In this document: positions 35,337 through 44,900 of the stretch, piece after piece
Layout of the letters: each line of letters starts with the position of its first letter
Position numbering within the stretch: the first letter of the stretch is position 1
Translations under genes and position numbers: made by a program
The notes under the pieces: generated by a model
Database searches by the model: none
What the model was told of the DNA's origin: nothing
What the model saw: only the letters and a program-made list of their open reading frames with translations
From: Bacteroidota bacterium
GTDB lineage: Bacteria; Bacteroidota; Rhodothermia; Balneolales; Balneolaceae
Direction of reading: 5' to 3'
Assembly: GCA_027621355.1 (NCBI GenBank)
Contig: JAQCBZ010000004.1
Span: forward strand, 26,076-90,075
DNA: 64,000 nt

Positions 35337-36215
35337 ATGAAATCGGAGAAATATACAGACAAACTAGCTTCCTCTATACGAGAAACCGAATCGGTCGCAT
35401 GCATCGGTTTAGATCCTGTTCCAGAACGACTTCCTCCTTCCATTCTTGAGAATGAGGACTCTCTAGACCAACAAATTCTGACGTTCTGCAAGGAAGTTGT
35501 CGATGTGACCACGCCGTATGCTGCCGCATTTAAAGTCAATACTGCCTTTTTTGAGCAACTTGGCGCTCGTGGATGGGAAATGATGGAAGAGTTTGTTGAA
35601 TACATCCCTGAGGATAAAGTGGTCATTCTAGATGCGAAGCGTGGTGATATAGGGAATACTGCGAAGGCCTATGCGCGTGCACTATTTGATGCAGTGGGAG
35701 CAGATGCTGTAACGGTGAATCCTCTCATGGGTCTAGAAACACTAGAGTCTTTTGTCGAGGAGGAGTGGCAAGGCATGTATGCCCTCGTTTGTACGTCCAA
35801 TCCTGGAGCAGAGCAATTTCTAAAATTACCCTTGCTTGAAGGGGGAACCCTTTCAACAGCAATCGCTGAAGCTTTGGTCGAATTTCAGAAAGACCCACTT
35901 GTGGAGGGTTCTGTCGGTCTTGTATTGGGAGCAACCCAGCCCGAGGATGCAGAGGCCGTTCTCGAAATCTCTGGTGATGCACCTCTCTTAATCCCAGGTC
36001 TGGGTGCTCAAGGCGGTGACGTTGAAGCTTGGGTAAAACTTTTGAAGTCGTATCGCGGTTTACCTCTATTTAACTCTAGCCGGGCCATTTTGTACGCTCA
36101 TGAAGAAGACGACACTGGCTTAAGTTGGCAACAAGCGACAGAAATTGCAGCTCTAACGTTTAAGAACTCTTTACAGGCGATTACCACGCATGTAATTGAT
36201 TCAATGAATCAGTGA
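35337..36215 (+). CDS. pyrF: Orotidine 5'-phosphate decarboxylase, long form
   Basis: 292-residue TIM-barrel enzyme that makes UMP from OMP. CIGLDPVPERLPPS (22-35), AFKVNTAFFEQLG with Lys66, and the catalytic DAKRGDIGNTA (99-109, Asp99-Lys101-Asp104) are visible. VTVNPLMGLETLESF and the C-terminal IPGLGAQGGD phosphate-binding loop follow. The length and sequence fit the type-2 PyrF group. It overlaps rnhA by four bases. Confidence 0.95.
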   Translation: MKSEKYTDKLASSIRETESVACIGLDPVPERLPPSILENEDSLDQQILTFCKEVVDVTTPYAAAFKVNTAFFEQLGARGWEMMEEFVEYIPEDKVVILDAKRGDIGNTAKAYARALFDAVGADAVTVNPLMGLETLESFVEEEWQGMYALVCTSNPGAEQFLKLPLLEGGTLSTAIAEALVEFQKDPLVEGSVGLVLGATQPEDAEAVLEISGDAPLLIPGLGAQGGDVEAWVKLLKSYRGLPLFNSSRAILYAHEEDDTGLSWQQATEIAALTFKNSLQAITTHVIDSMNQ

Positions 36216-36649
36216 AAACCATTATCCTATACACCGACGGAGCATGCTCTGGCAACCCCGGACCGGGCGGGTGGGCTGCATTGCTCATGCATGGCGATCA
36301 TGAAAAAATGCTTTCTGGGGCAGATCCCAATACCACCAACAATCGTATGGAAATGATGGCGGTGATTGAAGGTCTAAGAGCTTTGCAAGAACCTTGTCTT
36401 GTGCGTGTACATAGTGATTCGGCCTACATTATCAATGCCTTTACACAAGGGTGGATTGACAATTGGATACGTCGTGGATGGAAAAAAGCGGACAAAAAGC
36501 CTGTCGAAAATCAAGATTTATGGCGTGATATGATGCAAGCCATGGAAAGACACACTGTGGAATGGGTCAAAGTGAAAGGTCATAGTGATGATGTGCTCAA
36601 TCAGCGTGTGGATGAGCAAGCTGTGATGGAATCTAAGCGAATCGCGTAA
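36212..36649 (+). CDS. rnhA: Ribonuclease HI
   Basis: 145-residue endonuclease that cuts the RNA of RNA-DNA hybrids. Active-site residues of the family are all present: Asp9 (YTDGACSGNPGPGG), Glu47 (TNNRMEMMAVIEG), Asp69 (VHSDSAYI), His124 and Asp134 (KGHSDD, QRVDEQA). The start is GTG at 36212, overlapping the pyrF stop by four bases (GTGA), indicating translational coupling. Confidence 0.95.
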   Translation: MKTIILYTDGACSGNPGPGGWAALLMHGDHEKMLSGADPNTTNNRMEMMAVIEGLRALQEPCLVRVHSDSAYIINAFTQGWIDNWIRRGWKKADKKPVENQDLWRDMMQAMERHTVEWVKVKGHSDDVLNQRVDEQAVMESKRIA

Positions 36650-36668
36650 TATTTTTTGTAAAGCCTGC

Positions 36669-36697
36669 TTGACATTATACTTACAGGGAGTTAACTT
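36669..36697 (+). promoter_or_regulatory. Promoter of membrane-protein/HTH operon
   Basis: TTGACA (36669-36674) and TAACTT (36692-36697) at 17-nt spacing; the -35 is a perfect consensus. It lies just 19 nt after the rnhA stop. The palindrome at 36699-36714 sits where transcription should start. Confidence 0.6.
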
Positions 36698-36698
36698 T

Positions 36699-36714
36699 GT
36701 AAAGTATACTTTAC
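36699..36714. promoter_or_regulatory. 16-bp palindrome, candidate operator
   Basis: GTAAAGTATACTTTAC is a perfect palindrome immediately after the -10 hexamer. Related half-sites occur at TTGTAAAG (36657-36663) and TATACTTAC (36677-36685). The HTH protein encoded at 37113-37346 is the obvious candidate binder, giving autorepression. Confidence 0.55.
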
Positions 36715-36729
36715 ACATTATCTCTCCAC

Positions 36730-37116
36730 ATGATGAAAAAACAAAAAATTATTGAATTAGCGATTTGGACAGGCATATGGCTTTTATCCATTCTAATTGC
36801 AACCTATGGCCCCCTTTTATTGTGGGATGCCACTTTCATATTAACACCTATAAGTATTGGTTTGACGCTTGCTACAGGCTTGATGATGATTTTAGTTAAT
36901 AAGAATCTATTTGATACGATGGACGAGCTTCAAAAAAAGATGCAGCTCCAAGCGACAGCGATTACACTGATACTCGTAATGGTTGTTGGGCTTACCTATT
37001 CATTGTTGGATCTACATAATTTGATTCAAGGTGACGCTGAAATCAGCTTACTTGTCATGTTTATGGGCGTTACCTACCTCACAAGTATTGCGATTATATC
37101 GCTACGTTATCGATGA
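36730..37116 (+). CDS. Small membrane protein partner of an HTH regulator
   Basis: 128 residues with four hydrophobic segments (about 10-30, 36-56, 77-97, 107-124); it is probably an inner-membrane protein. The loop KNLFDTMDELQKKMQLQATA resembles small multi-helix proteins that precede XRE regulators of the YozG type in other phyla, where the pair is thought to sense or modulate an envelope condition; this is an analogy. It overlaps the HTH gene by four bases (ATGA). Confidence 0.75.
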   Translation: MMKKQKIIELAIWTGIWLLSILIATYGPLLLWDATFILTPISIGLTLATGLMMILVNKNLFDTMDELQKKMQLQATAITLILVMVVGLTYSLLDLHNLIQGDAEISLLVMFMGVTYLTSIAIISLRYR

Positions 37117-37346
37117 AAAATCACGTGCGTGATCTTCGAAAAGCAAAACAATGGACACAAGATGATCTTGCCAAAAAGCTTCTTGTGTCCAGACAAACCG
37201 TGAACGCCATCGAGAACGGAAAGTTTGACCCCAGTATCGTTACAGCATTCAAGATTGCTGAAATCTTTGGTCAGTCAATTGAGTCTATTTTTGTCTTTCG
37301 TGACGACCATAATAATGACCATCTTGACGACCCACAATTGACATAG
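37113..37346 (+). CDS. XRE-family helix-turn-helix transcriptional regulator
   Basis: 77-residue protein, nearly all of which is an HTH_3/Cro-C1 domain. Helices 2 and 3 lie in TQDDLAKKLLVSRQTVNAIE (about 15-34). NGKFDPSIVTAFKIAEIFGQ follows, as in the YozG/YgzD group of small regulators. It is translated from the ATGA overlap with the membrane gene and probably binds the palindrome at 36699-36714. The last bases lie four nt from the convergent tsaD stop. Confidence 0.88.
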   Translation: MKNHVRDLRKAKQWTQDDLAKKLLVSRQTVNAIENGKFDPSIVTAFKIAEIFGQSIESIFVFRDDHNNDHLDDPQLT

Positions 37347-37350
37347 CTCC

Positions 37351-38400
37351 TCAATAGGTCGTTTTATTCATCCACTGTCTTGCATACGGCTCAAGGGGCG
37401 TATCATGCTGGCCGCGCAGTACTAGATGATAAGCTTGACGACAGATCATCCCACCATTATCAGTGCAAAGGTCTATCGGTGGGATATGTAGGGTAATGTC
37501 ATGCTCATCGCAGGAAGACAGCAGTGTGTTTCGTAAGAGCGTATTAGCAGAAACACCCCCAGCCACAACCAATGTGCGAGCCCCTGTGTGCTCACAAGCC
37601 TCTATGGCTTTCTTTCGTAATACTTCTGTAATGGCAACATTGACACCCGCTGCAAGGTCCGGCAACTCATCTCCAAGTCGATGTTTAAGTTCGTCCTGTT
37701 CAAGATCCGACACAATCCCATACTCATCTTCAAGAAACCTACGAAGGTGTGTCTTTAGGCCTGAAAAGCTAAATTCATACGGCTGATCCAGCATAGATTG
37801 CGGGAATGAAAATCGATTCGGATCGCCAGTTTGTGCAAGTGTATCAACCACGGGTCCTGCTGGATACCCAAGCCCCATCATTTTCCCAATTTTGTCGAAA
37901 GCCTCTCCAGCCGCGTCATCTCGGGTCTCACCCAAAAGGCGAATATCCTCTGAGGACGGTCCACTGATGTGTTCCAATCGAGTATGTCCTCCACTCACAA
38001 CAAGTGCCACGTATGGATAAGGGATGTCGTGGTCCTCTTTACCTACCCAAGCGGCCATTTTATGTGCATCCAGGTGGTCCACACCTATAAGAGGATATCC
38101 TGTTTGAGCGGCAAGACCTTTAGCAAAAGAGAGTCCAACCAATAGACTTCCCATCAGTCCGGGCCCCAGTGTAACGGCAATTCCATCCAACTCCTCAAGT
38201 GTCACGCCCGCTTCGGAAAGCGCACTCTCAACGACGGCGGTAATGGCTTGGTCGTGCGCGCGGGAGGCTAATTCTGGGACGACACCTCCAAAAGCTTGGT
38301 GCCCTAGTTGCGAAGACCGAACATTAGATAGGAGGTGTACCCCTTGGGAGACTGCAGCCGCCGTATCATCACACGACGACTCAATCCCTAGGAGTTTCAC
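37351..38400 (-). CDS. tsaD: tRNA N6-adenosine threonylcarbamoyltransferase
   Basis: 349-residue ASKHA-fold subunit of the TsaBDE complex that installs t6A37 on ANN-decoding tRNAs. [13 protein letters not shown] (5-17), the metal-binding histidines in [11 protein letters not shown] (His109, His113), [13 protein letters not shown] and [13 protein letters not shown] are visible. The start is GTG at 38400 overlapping the dnaK stop by four bases (GTGA). This links a core tRNA-modification enzyme to the heat-shock chaperone gene. Confidence 0.95.
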   Translation of the reverse strand: MKLLGIESSCDDTAAAVSQGVHLLSNVRSSQLGHQAFGGVVPELASRAHDQAITAVVESALSEAGVTLEELDGIAVTLGPGLMGSLLVGLSFAKGLAAQTGYPLIGVDHLDAHKMAAWVGKEDHDIPYPYVALVVSGGHTRLEHISGPSSEDIRLLGETRDDAAGEAFDKIGKMMGLGYPAGPVVDTLAQTGDPNRFSFPQSMLDQPYEFSFSGLKTHLRRFLEDEYGIVSDLEQDELKHRLGDELPDLAAGVNVAITEVLRKKAIEACEHTGARTLVVAGGVSANTLLRNTLLSSCDEHDITLHIPPIDLCTDNGGMICRQAYHLVLRGQHDTPLEPYARQWMNKTTY

Positions 38401-40352
38401 TTGTCCTCTTTCTTATCTGCGTCGTCAGCGTCAGAGGCATCTTCATCTTCAATCACCTCATAGTCTGCATCGACCGCATCATCACTCGACTCAGAAGCAC
38501 CTGTGCTTCCAGCGGCATCTCCTTCAGCTCCTTCAGCGCCACCCTCTTCTGCTGCTGCTTGATAAATCTCCTGCGATGCAGAAGCCCATGCCGCATTTAC
38601 AGTAGCAATTGCCCCTTCGATAGCCTCTAGATCTTCCCCTTCATTCGCTTTTTCAAGCTCTTCTAGCGCAGACTCAATCTTCGTTTTATTATCGTCTGAG
38701 ATTTTATCTTTGTATTCATCGAGTTGCTTACGCGTAGAAAACACCAGGTTTTCAGCCTGATTTTTCACCTCAACCTGCTTGCGAAGTTTTTCATCTTCCT
38801 CCGCATGCTCTTCAGCGGCTTTGCGCATTTGTTCGATTTCAGAATCACTGAGACCAGAGCTGGATTCGATTCGAATGCTTTGTTCTTTTCCAGTGCCCTT
38901 GTCTTTTGCAGACACATTGAGTACACCATTGGCATCCATATCAAACGTCACTTCCACTTGTGGAACCCCTCGTGGGGCTGGCGGTATCCCATCCAAATGG
39001 AACCGACCAAGTGTGCGGTTGTCTTGTGCCCGAGCACGTTCACCCTGAAGAATATGAATCTCCACACTGCTTTGATTGTCCGCAGCTGTTGAAAAGACTT
39101 CCGTTTTTGATGTAGGAATCGTGCTATTAGACTCAATTAGCTTGGTCATTACACCGCCTAGGGTTTCAATACCGAGAGTGAGTGGTGTTACATCCAACAA
39201 GACAACATCCTCAACATCCCCAGCAAGGACACCCCCTTGAATCGACGCTCCAACAGCTACCACCTCATCAGGGTTCACCCCTTTGCTAGGCTCCTTGCCA
39301 AAAAACTCATTGACCACTTCTTGTATCTTAGGAATACGTGTAGACCCCCCTACAAGAATCACTTGATCAATCTCATTCTTCGTAATACCTGCATCCTTAA
39401 TCGCCTTCTCACATGGACTGATAGTACGCTTGACCAAGTCGTCAACTAATTGCTCAAATTTTGAGCGCGTGATGTCCAGATTGATATGTTTTGGCCCAGC
39501 ATCTGTCGCTGTAATGAATGGCAGGTTTACATTCGTTTTTTGAGAACTGGAGAGTTCAATTTTCGCTTTCTCGGCAGCATCTTTTAATCGCTGCATAGCC
39601 ATAGGATCTTTGCGAAGATCCACACCTTCCTCTTTTTTGAACTCTTCGGCCAAGTAATCAATCAATTTCTGATCAAAATCATCGCCACCAAGGTGGGTGT
39701 CTCCACTCGTTGATTTTACCTCAAACACACCATCGCCAAGCTCGAGTACAGACACATCAAATGTACCTCCACCCAAGTCATATACAATAATGGTTTGATC
39801 GGTCTCTTTTTTATCCAGGCCGTATGCGAGAGCTGCTGCTGTAGGCTCATTAATGATGCGCTTTACCTCGAGGCCTGCAATTTTGCCTGCCTCTTGAGTA
39901 GCTTTGCGTTGAGCATCATTAAAATACGCTGGGACTGTTACAACCGCTTCGGTAACCTTTTCACCCAAGTACTCTTCAGCCGTTTGCTTCATTTTTTGAA
40001 GCACCATTGCTGAAATTTCTTGAGGAGCATAAAGCCGATCATCAATTTTGATACGTGCAGTTCCGTCATCCCCTTTTTCTACGGCATACGCAACTTGACC
40101 GGACTCCTCCTTGACCTCATCGAACATTCGTCCCATGAAGCGCTTCACGGAAGCAACCGTTTTTTCGGGATTGGTAATCGCTTGACGCTTGGCAGGAGCA
40201 CCCACCATACGCTCTCCATCTTTGGAGAAGGCTACAACCGAAGGTGTCGTCCGACCCCCTTCAGCGTTTTGAATCACCACAGGCTCACCGCCTTCCATGA
40301 CGGCAACACATGAGTTGGTGGTTCCTAAGTCTATTCCTATGATTTTACCCAT
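38397..40352 (-). CDS. dnaK: Chaperone DnaK (Hsp70)
   Basis: 651-residue ATP-dependent chaperone. [20 protein letters not shown] opens the nucleotide-binding domain; [35 protein letters not shown] and [13 protein letters not shown] are the diagnostic actin-fold motifs. The substrate-binding domain ([20 protein letters not shown] onward) and a C-terminal acidic tail ending [15 protein letters not shown] follow. No dnaJ or grpE is adjacent. The upstream region holds a structured leader and a sigma-54-like promoter match. An A-rich RBS (AAAAGG then ten A) precedes the ATG. Confidence 0.97.
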   Translation of the reverse strand: MGKIIGIDLGTTNSCVAVMEGGEPVVIQNAEGGRTTPSVVAFSKDGERMVGAPAKRQAITNPEKTVASVKRFMGRMFDEVKEESGQVAYAVEKGDDGTARIKIDDRLYAPQEISAMVLQKMKQTAEEYLGEKVTEAVVTVPAYFNDAQRKATQEAGKIAGLEVKRIINEPTAAALAYGLDKKETDQTIIVYDLGGGTFDVSVLELGDGVFEVKSTSGDTHLGGDDFDQKLIDYLAEEFKKEEGVDLRKDPMAMQRLKDAAEKAKIELSSSQKTNVNLPFITATDAGPKHINLDITRSKFEQLVDDLVKRTISPCEKAIKDAGITKNEIDQVILVGGSTRIPKIQEVVNEFFGKEPSKGVNPDEVVAVGASIQGGVLAGDVEDVVLLDVTPLTLGIETLGGVMTKLIESNSTIPTSKTEVFSTAADNQSSVEIHILQGERARAQDNRTLGRFHLDGIPPAPRGVPQVEVTFDMDANGVLNVSAKDKGTGKEQSIRIESSSGLSDSEIEQMRKAAEEHAEEDEKLRKQVEVKNQAENLVFSTRKQLDEYKDKISDDNKTKIESALEELEKANEGEDLEAIEGAIATVNAAWASASQEIYQAAAEEGGAEGAEGDAAGSTGASESSDDAVDADYEVIEDEDASDADDADKKEDK

Positions 40353-40375
40353 TTTTTTTTTTCCTTTTGTGCTTT

Positions 40376-40439
40376 CTTGCGAACAGAGAGAAGAGCGTCG
40401 CTTGCTGTGACGTCATCTCTCTACAAAAAACGTCGCAAG
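40376..40439 (-). promoter_or_regulatory. Structured 5' leader of dnaK (possible RNA thermometer)
   Basis: On the transcribed strand CTTGCGAC (complement of 40432-40439) can pair with GTTCGCAAG (40376-40384), with one bulged base, and AGAGAGA (40416-40422) with TCTCTCT (40385-40391), giving about 15 bp with a 9-nt U-rich bulge (GTTTTTTGT). The inner loop includes the palindrome TGACGTCA (40408-40415). The structure ends 24 nt before the start codon, and its U-rich bulge could pair with the A-rich ribosome-binding region. No CIRCE element is present. The regulatory function is inferred. Confidence 0.45.
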
Positions 40440-40470
40440 AGTGTTTTCAACGTTAATTCAGCTAGTATAT

Positions 40471-40487
40471 GGCAATGATAGTGCCAA
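40471..40487 (-). promoter_or_regulatory. Sigma-54-like -24/-12 promoter match upstream of dnaK
   Basis: Minus-strand TTGGCAC-TATCA-TTGC contains the invariant GG and GC pairs at the required 10-nt spacing of RpoN promoters. It would start transcription near 40460, giving a leader of about 108 nt with the hairpin above. A TATACT element overlapping downstream offers a sigma-70-type alternative. Confidence 0.35.
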
Positions 40488-40515
40488 AGGGACAGTTCAG
40501 GCATAAACCTGCAAT

Positions 40516-40537
40516 TTTGGCAGAATGTTATGCCAAA
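40516..40537 (-). terminator. Hairpin after aroA
   Basis: TTTGGCA (40516-40522) and TGCCAAA (40531-40537) form a perfect 7-bp stem with an 8-nt loop, one base beyond the aroA stop codon. No T-run follows on the minus strand, so it may be a processing or weak termination signal. Confidence 0.4.
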
Positions 40538-40538
40538 T

Positions 40539-41933
40539 TCACGGCTTCTGTAGGCTCAACAGGTCCTGATAGAACGTTGGGTAGGAGATAGAGGCACAAG
40601 ATCCACCTTTAATGACCGATGGAGAATCATCTGGATCTACACATGAAGCAAGAACGGCAGCAGCCATGGCAATACGGTGATCGTGAAGTGCATCTACCGT
40701 GAACGGTTTTGGACGAAAATCAGAACGGCCATAAATCACCATACCATCCGGTTTCTCTTGATACGACACTCCAGCTGCCTCAAGCACGGAAGCCATGGCA
40801 GAGAGTCGATCGGTCTCTTTAATGCGTAATTCAGATGCATCTCGGATCTCCGAAACGCCCTCTGCAAATGCCATAGCCACCATCAGAGCCGGTATCTCAT
40901 CAATCACACCAGGAATTTGATCGCCAGCAAGTGTTATCGGTTTAAGAGTCTGACCTTGCTGTAACGACCGCATCATCAGGGAACCCTGAGGTTCGACTTC
41001 TGGGGCTTGCATCGGCAAGTCCACTGCATGCTCTGTTTCCCATGTAATATGAGCCCCCATTTGTTGGAGCACCTCAAAGATTTGAATTCGTGTTGGATTG
41101 CATCCAACTCCGGGCGCATTAATCTCAATATTGCCGTGAATCGCACTTAATACGGCCCAAAACGTGGCAGCTGAGGGATCTTTGGGCACTGTAAAAGAGA
41201 TGGCCTGACAAGGCGTTAAGCTAGAGGTTCGAATCCATCCTTGATCATCTTTATCAAGATCTAGTAAACGCTCCGTATGATCTCGGCTTTGTTCAGGTTC
41301 ACGCACCTCTACACCTTCTGAAAGAAACAATCCTGCAAGCAAAAGAGCCGATTTGACCTGTGCAGAAGCAACAGACAGATCAAAGATGACAGCGTGGTCG
41401 TCTTGTTGAGTACGCGTCGCATCTCGACCCAGCAATTGAATGGGAGCCTTTCCATCCCCGTTGGCTGTTTTGGATGCTACACCAAGACGTGAGAGTGGCT
41501 CAAGCACTCGCCCCATTGGACGACTACGCAGCGATGCATCTCCATCTAGTACGACGTTCACACCTGCTCCACCCAGCAGTCCCAATAGCAGACGCATCGT
41601 TGTTCCTGAATTGCCACAATCAAGAACTTCCTCCTCGTCAATCTTTATGTTTTGCCATCGATCCCTTCCAAATCCGCGAACAAGCACCTTTTGAGTTCCA
41701 TCACACAGAGCACTGGGCTCCACCTCGATCTCTACTCCTAGAGCACGAAGACAGGCTAAAGTCGATTGGGGATCCTCTGCCAATGAGTACCCATCAATCA
41801 TAGAATCTTCCTCCGATAGGCTCGCAAATAATGCGGCTCGATGGGCAATGGACTTGTCGGGGGGTAAATGGATCGTCCCAGCCAAACGGGTTGCCCCTGT
41901 GAGGGTTATATCCTGAAGTACTGACTCTGCCAT
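40539..41933 (-). CDS. aroA: 3-phosphoshikimate 1-carboxyvinyltransferase (EPSP synthase)
   Basis: 464-residue enzyme of the shikimate pathway joining shikimate-3-phosphate and phosphoenolpyruvate. HLPPDKSIAHRAALFASLS (about 22-40), LDCGNSGTTMRLLLGLL, DASLRSRPMGRVLEPL, KETDRLSAM and DHRIAMAAAVLA are family signatures. GNSGTTMR contains the usual glycine of the PEP site. It lies three bases after the TPR gene as the last gene of a five-gene operon, and it supplies chorismate to the prephenate dehydratase pathway found elsewhere in the window. Confidence 0.96.
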   Translation of the reverse strand: MAESVLQDITLTGATRLAGTIHLPPDKSIAHRAALFASLSEEDSMIDGYSLAEDPQSTLACLRALGVEIEVEPSALCDGTQKVLVRGFGRDRWQNIKIDEEEVLDCGNSGTTMRLLLGLLGGAGVNVVLDGDASLRSRPMGRVLEPLSRLGVASKTANGDGKAPIQLLGRDATRTQQDDHAVIFDLSVASAQVKSALLLAGLFLSEGVEVREPEQSRDHTERLLDLDKDDQGWIRTSSLTPCQAISFTVPKDPSAATFWAVLSAIHGNIEINAPGVGCNPTRIQIFEVLQQMGAHITWETEHAVDLPMQAPEVEPQGSLMMRSLQQGQTLKPITLAGDQIPGVIDEIPALMVAMAFAEGVSEIRDASELRIKETDRLSAMASVLEAAGVSYQEKPDGMVIYGRSDFRPKPFTVDALHDHRIAMAAAVLASCVDPDDSPSVIKGGSCASISYPTFYQDLLSLQKP

Positions 41934-41936
41934 AGA

Positions 41937-44900
41937 TTATTGAGCAGCATTCAAGAGTGTTTGTGCATCTCTGGCTGCTTGTGTATTTGGATAGGTTTGC
42001 ATTAGTCGGTCCAACCAAACACGCGCCTCACCGACATTCCCATCTAAAATTTGAAGCTCACCCAATCGGAACATAGATCTAGAGGCCCACTGTTCAAAGG
42101 CTTCGTACAACACAGTGACTTGTTCATATTCATTTTTGGCACGTGTAGCATCTCCTTCCAGCTGATAGCTTCGAGCATTGAGATAGTTTGCCTCAGCTAC
42201 TTGTTCTCGAACGCCCACGGATCTGGCAGGAGCCAACACCTCCCGTGCCTCGACGAGCTTCCCTTGATCCATATAAAGTCTTGCCAATCCTGTTCGTGCT
42301 TGCAGTGAGCTGGGTTGCTCTGCAAGAAGTACACTATAGAGCTCAAGTGATTGCGCTTGATCGGCCTCGGATCCAAGTCTTCGGTAGGCTTCCGCTAAAC
42401 CAAGCAACGCTTCCACTCTAAAGCGATCATCTCCATCTTGAAGCTGTTCAAACCAATCAATAGCACCCAGTAAATCACCCTCTTCCAAAGCCATTTGACC
42501 TAAGGTAGTGAGGCCGAATAACCGTTGCTCAGAGCCAGGAAATTGATTCACAAGGGTACCATACGCTTCTTTTGCCCCGTCGCGATCACCCAGTTGACGT
42601 TTCGCATCGCCAATTCCTGCGTAGGCCGCCGGAAGAGATGCCTCGCGGTTGGTCACACGGATATACTGCTCAAATTCTCGGATTGCCGCTTGGTAATCGC
42701 CAGACTGAACCAACGATTCGGCTTGTCTAAACCGCAATCGATCCGCAGTTGTCGTACTAGGATGACTCTCCAAAAAGGTTTCTAACAGCTCCTCAGCATC
42801 CGATTCTTCACCTAAAAAGAGCGTCGCATACTGAATTCCATCAATTGCATCGATGATGTAGCTGCTACGTGGGTAGGCTTCCAAGATTACTTGATATGCC
42901 TCAACGGCCGACTCATACTCCCCCGCATTGTAATAGGCATCCCCAATGGCAAACTGAGCTCTTGCAGCCCATGATATCCCTGGGCTTTGATCGATGAGGC
43001 GTTCAAACTCTTCAACAGCTTGAATCGTATTACCGAGGGTTAAGAATAAATAGCCAATGTTATACTGCGCTTGCTCACGCACCCTTGTAAAAGGATAAAT
43101 CCGCAAGAGCTTTCGAAACTCTTCAATCGCCTCCATTTCCAATCCTGCTCGATAATAACTATTGGCGACTTGGAACATGGCATAATCCCCTCCTGGCTCC
43201 GCTCCAAAAGCTCGTTGATAGGTCTCGATTGCTTGATCATACGCACCTGTGGCAAAATAGGCATCACCCAAACGAAGGCGCGCATCTGTATCAAAGGGAT
43301 AGAGCGCAATCGGGGGTGGATCGTAGTTAGACAAAAAAGCCTCCATAGGCTCAATCACAGCTTCATATTCCCCATTCATAAAGTGCGCCCAGGCCCAGGC
43401 GTATCGAGCGGCGCCCAAAAACTCATGACCAGGATATCGAGTCACAAATGACTCAAAGGATGCCGCTGCTTCACCATATTGCCTCAATTGAAACTGTGCA
43501 TCTGCAGACCAAAACAACGATTCTGAGGCGAGTCTAGCCACGGTGGCCTGATCCTCCTCGCTAACCCCACGCACACGTTGCCCCTCTTGAAAGACACCCT
43601 CAAAAATAGGTTGTGCCTGTGCATATGCTTGATTGATATACAATACCCATGCTTTTTGGAAGCGTGCCTGGATTTTAGCGGCCGCAGCAACGGCTTGATG
43701 AGTCTCTGCAAGCTCAAATGCTTGAAGCGCCCGCGTATACTCGCCATTGGCAAAGTACACTTCCCCCAACAACGTCAATACATCACCTGGACGCTTCAGC
43801 GCGTCAATGTCTTGAGCTAACTGCCTCAACAATTCAATCGCCTCACCATACCGACCCCGTTCAAACAATACCACTGCGTACTCATACGTCGCCTCTTCAA
43901 CAAACACCCCCTCCTGAAACCGTTCTTGAAACTCAACAAAGCGTTCAATGGATAGATCTAAACGATTGGCAAGCTTATGATTAACTGCTGTGTAATACAG
44001 TGCTTTCTGAGCAAGTTCATCTTCACCCCCTGAAGACTCTCCAAAGGACCTAGCCGCCCAATGATAGATTCCTTGATAATGATATACCCACCCCAGTCCG
44101 TAATGAGACATACGCTCCTCGGGTGTTCCTTTGGTCAGATTAATGGCTTGCAAATAGTAGCGTACCGCCTCATCATACCGCTGCAAAGCCTTATAACTCT
44201 CCGCCGCGAGATAGACTGCTTTATGCTCCGCCTCTCCTTCTACATAAGGCAATGCATCCAAAAAGGCCTGAGCGGCTTGCTCAAACTGTCGCTCTTGATA
44301 GTACGACTCCCCCAATGCTGTCCCAATGCGACGCGTCATGGGGTGAAAAGGATGTGCCTCTCGGAGTTGTTCGAATGTTTCGGCCGACTTGTCGTAGGCT
44401 TGATTTTCTAAATAGAGACGTCCAGCAGAATAGTAGGCTTCTGGTGCTTGGGGTTGCTCAGGCGTTTGTTGAGTTAACTCTAAGAAGGATGCAAGAGAAC
44501 GGTCTAAATCACCCGCCTCAAGCGCGGTTTCTGCTTCCCAGTACAACACTCTTGCCAACTGTGCTTGATCAACTCGACTCTGCTTTGCCATCGTGAAATA
44601 CCCCCGAGCTTTTTCGGGTCGGTTTGAGTCCCAATAATAGTGCCCAACGGTTTCATACAGCTGGCGTGCCATGGCACCATGTGGAAATGCCTCCCCGTAC
44701 TCCATGGCCAACGGATCAACTTGCTCTGGTTGAGTCTCAAGGATCAGTCGAATGCGATGGAACCATGCAGACTCTTTAAGGGAGGCCTCAGCCTCAGGAT
44801 GCTCACATAGGGTTTCAAAGCTCGATAACGCCTCCATCCATAGACCTTGATGCATTGCCTCCACAGCAGACTGATAGAGTTGCACAGCATCCGTTGGGTC

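Noticed and set aside
40353..40538. CIRCE/HrcA operator upstream of dnaK
   Set aside because: The TTAGCACTC-N9-GAGTGCTAA pattern is not present on either strand.
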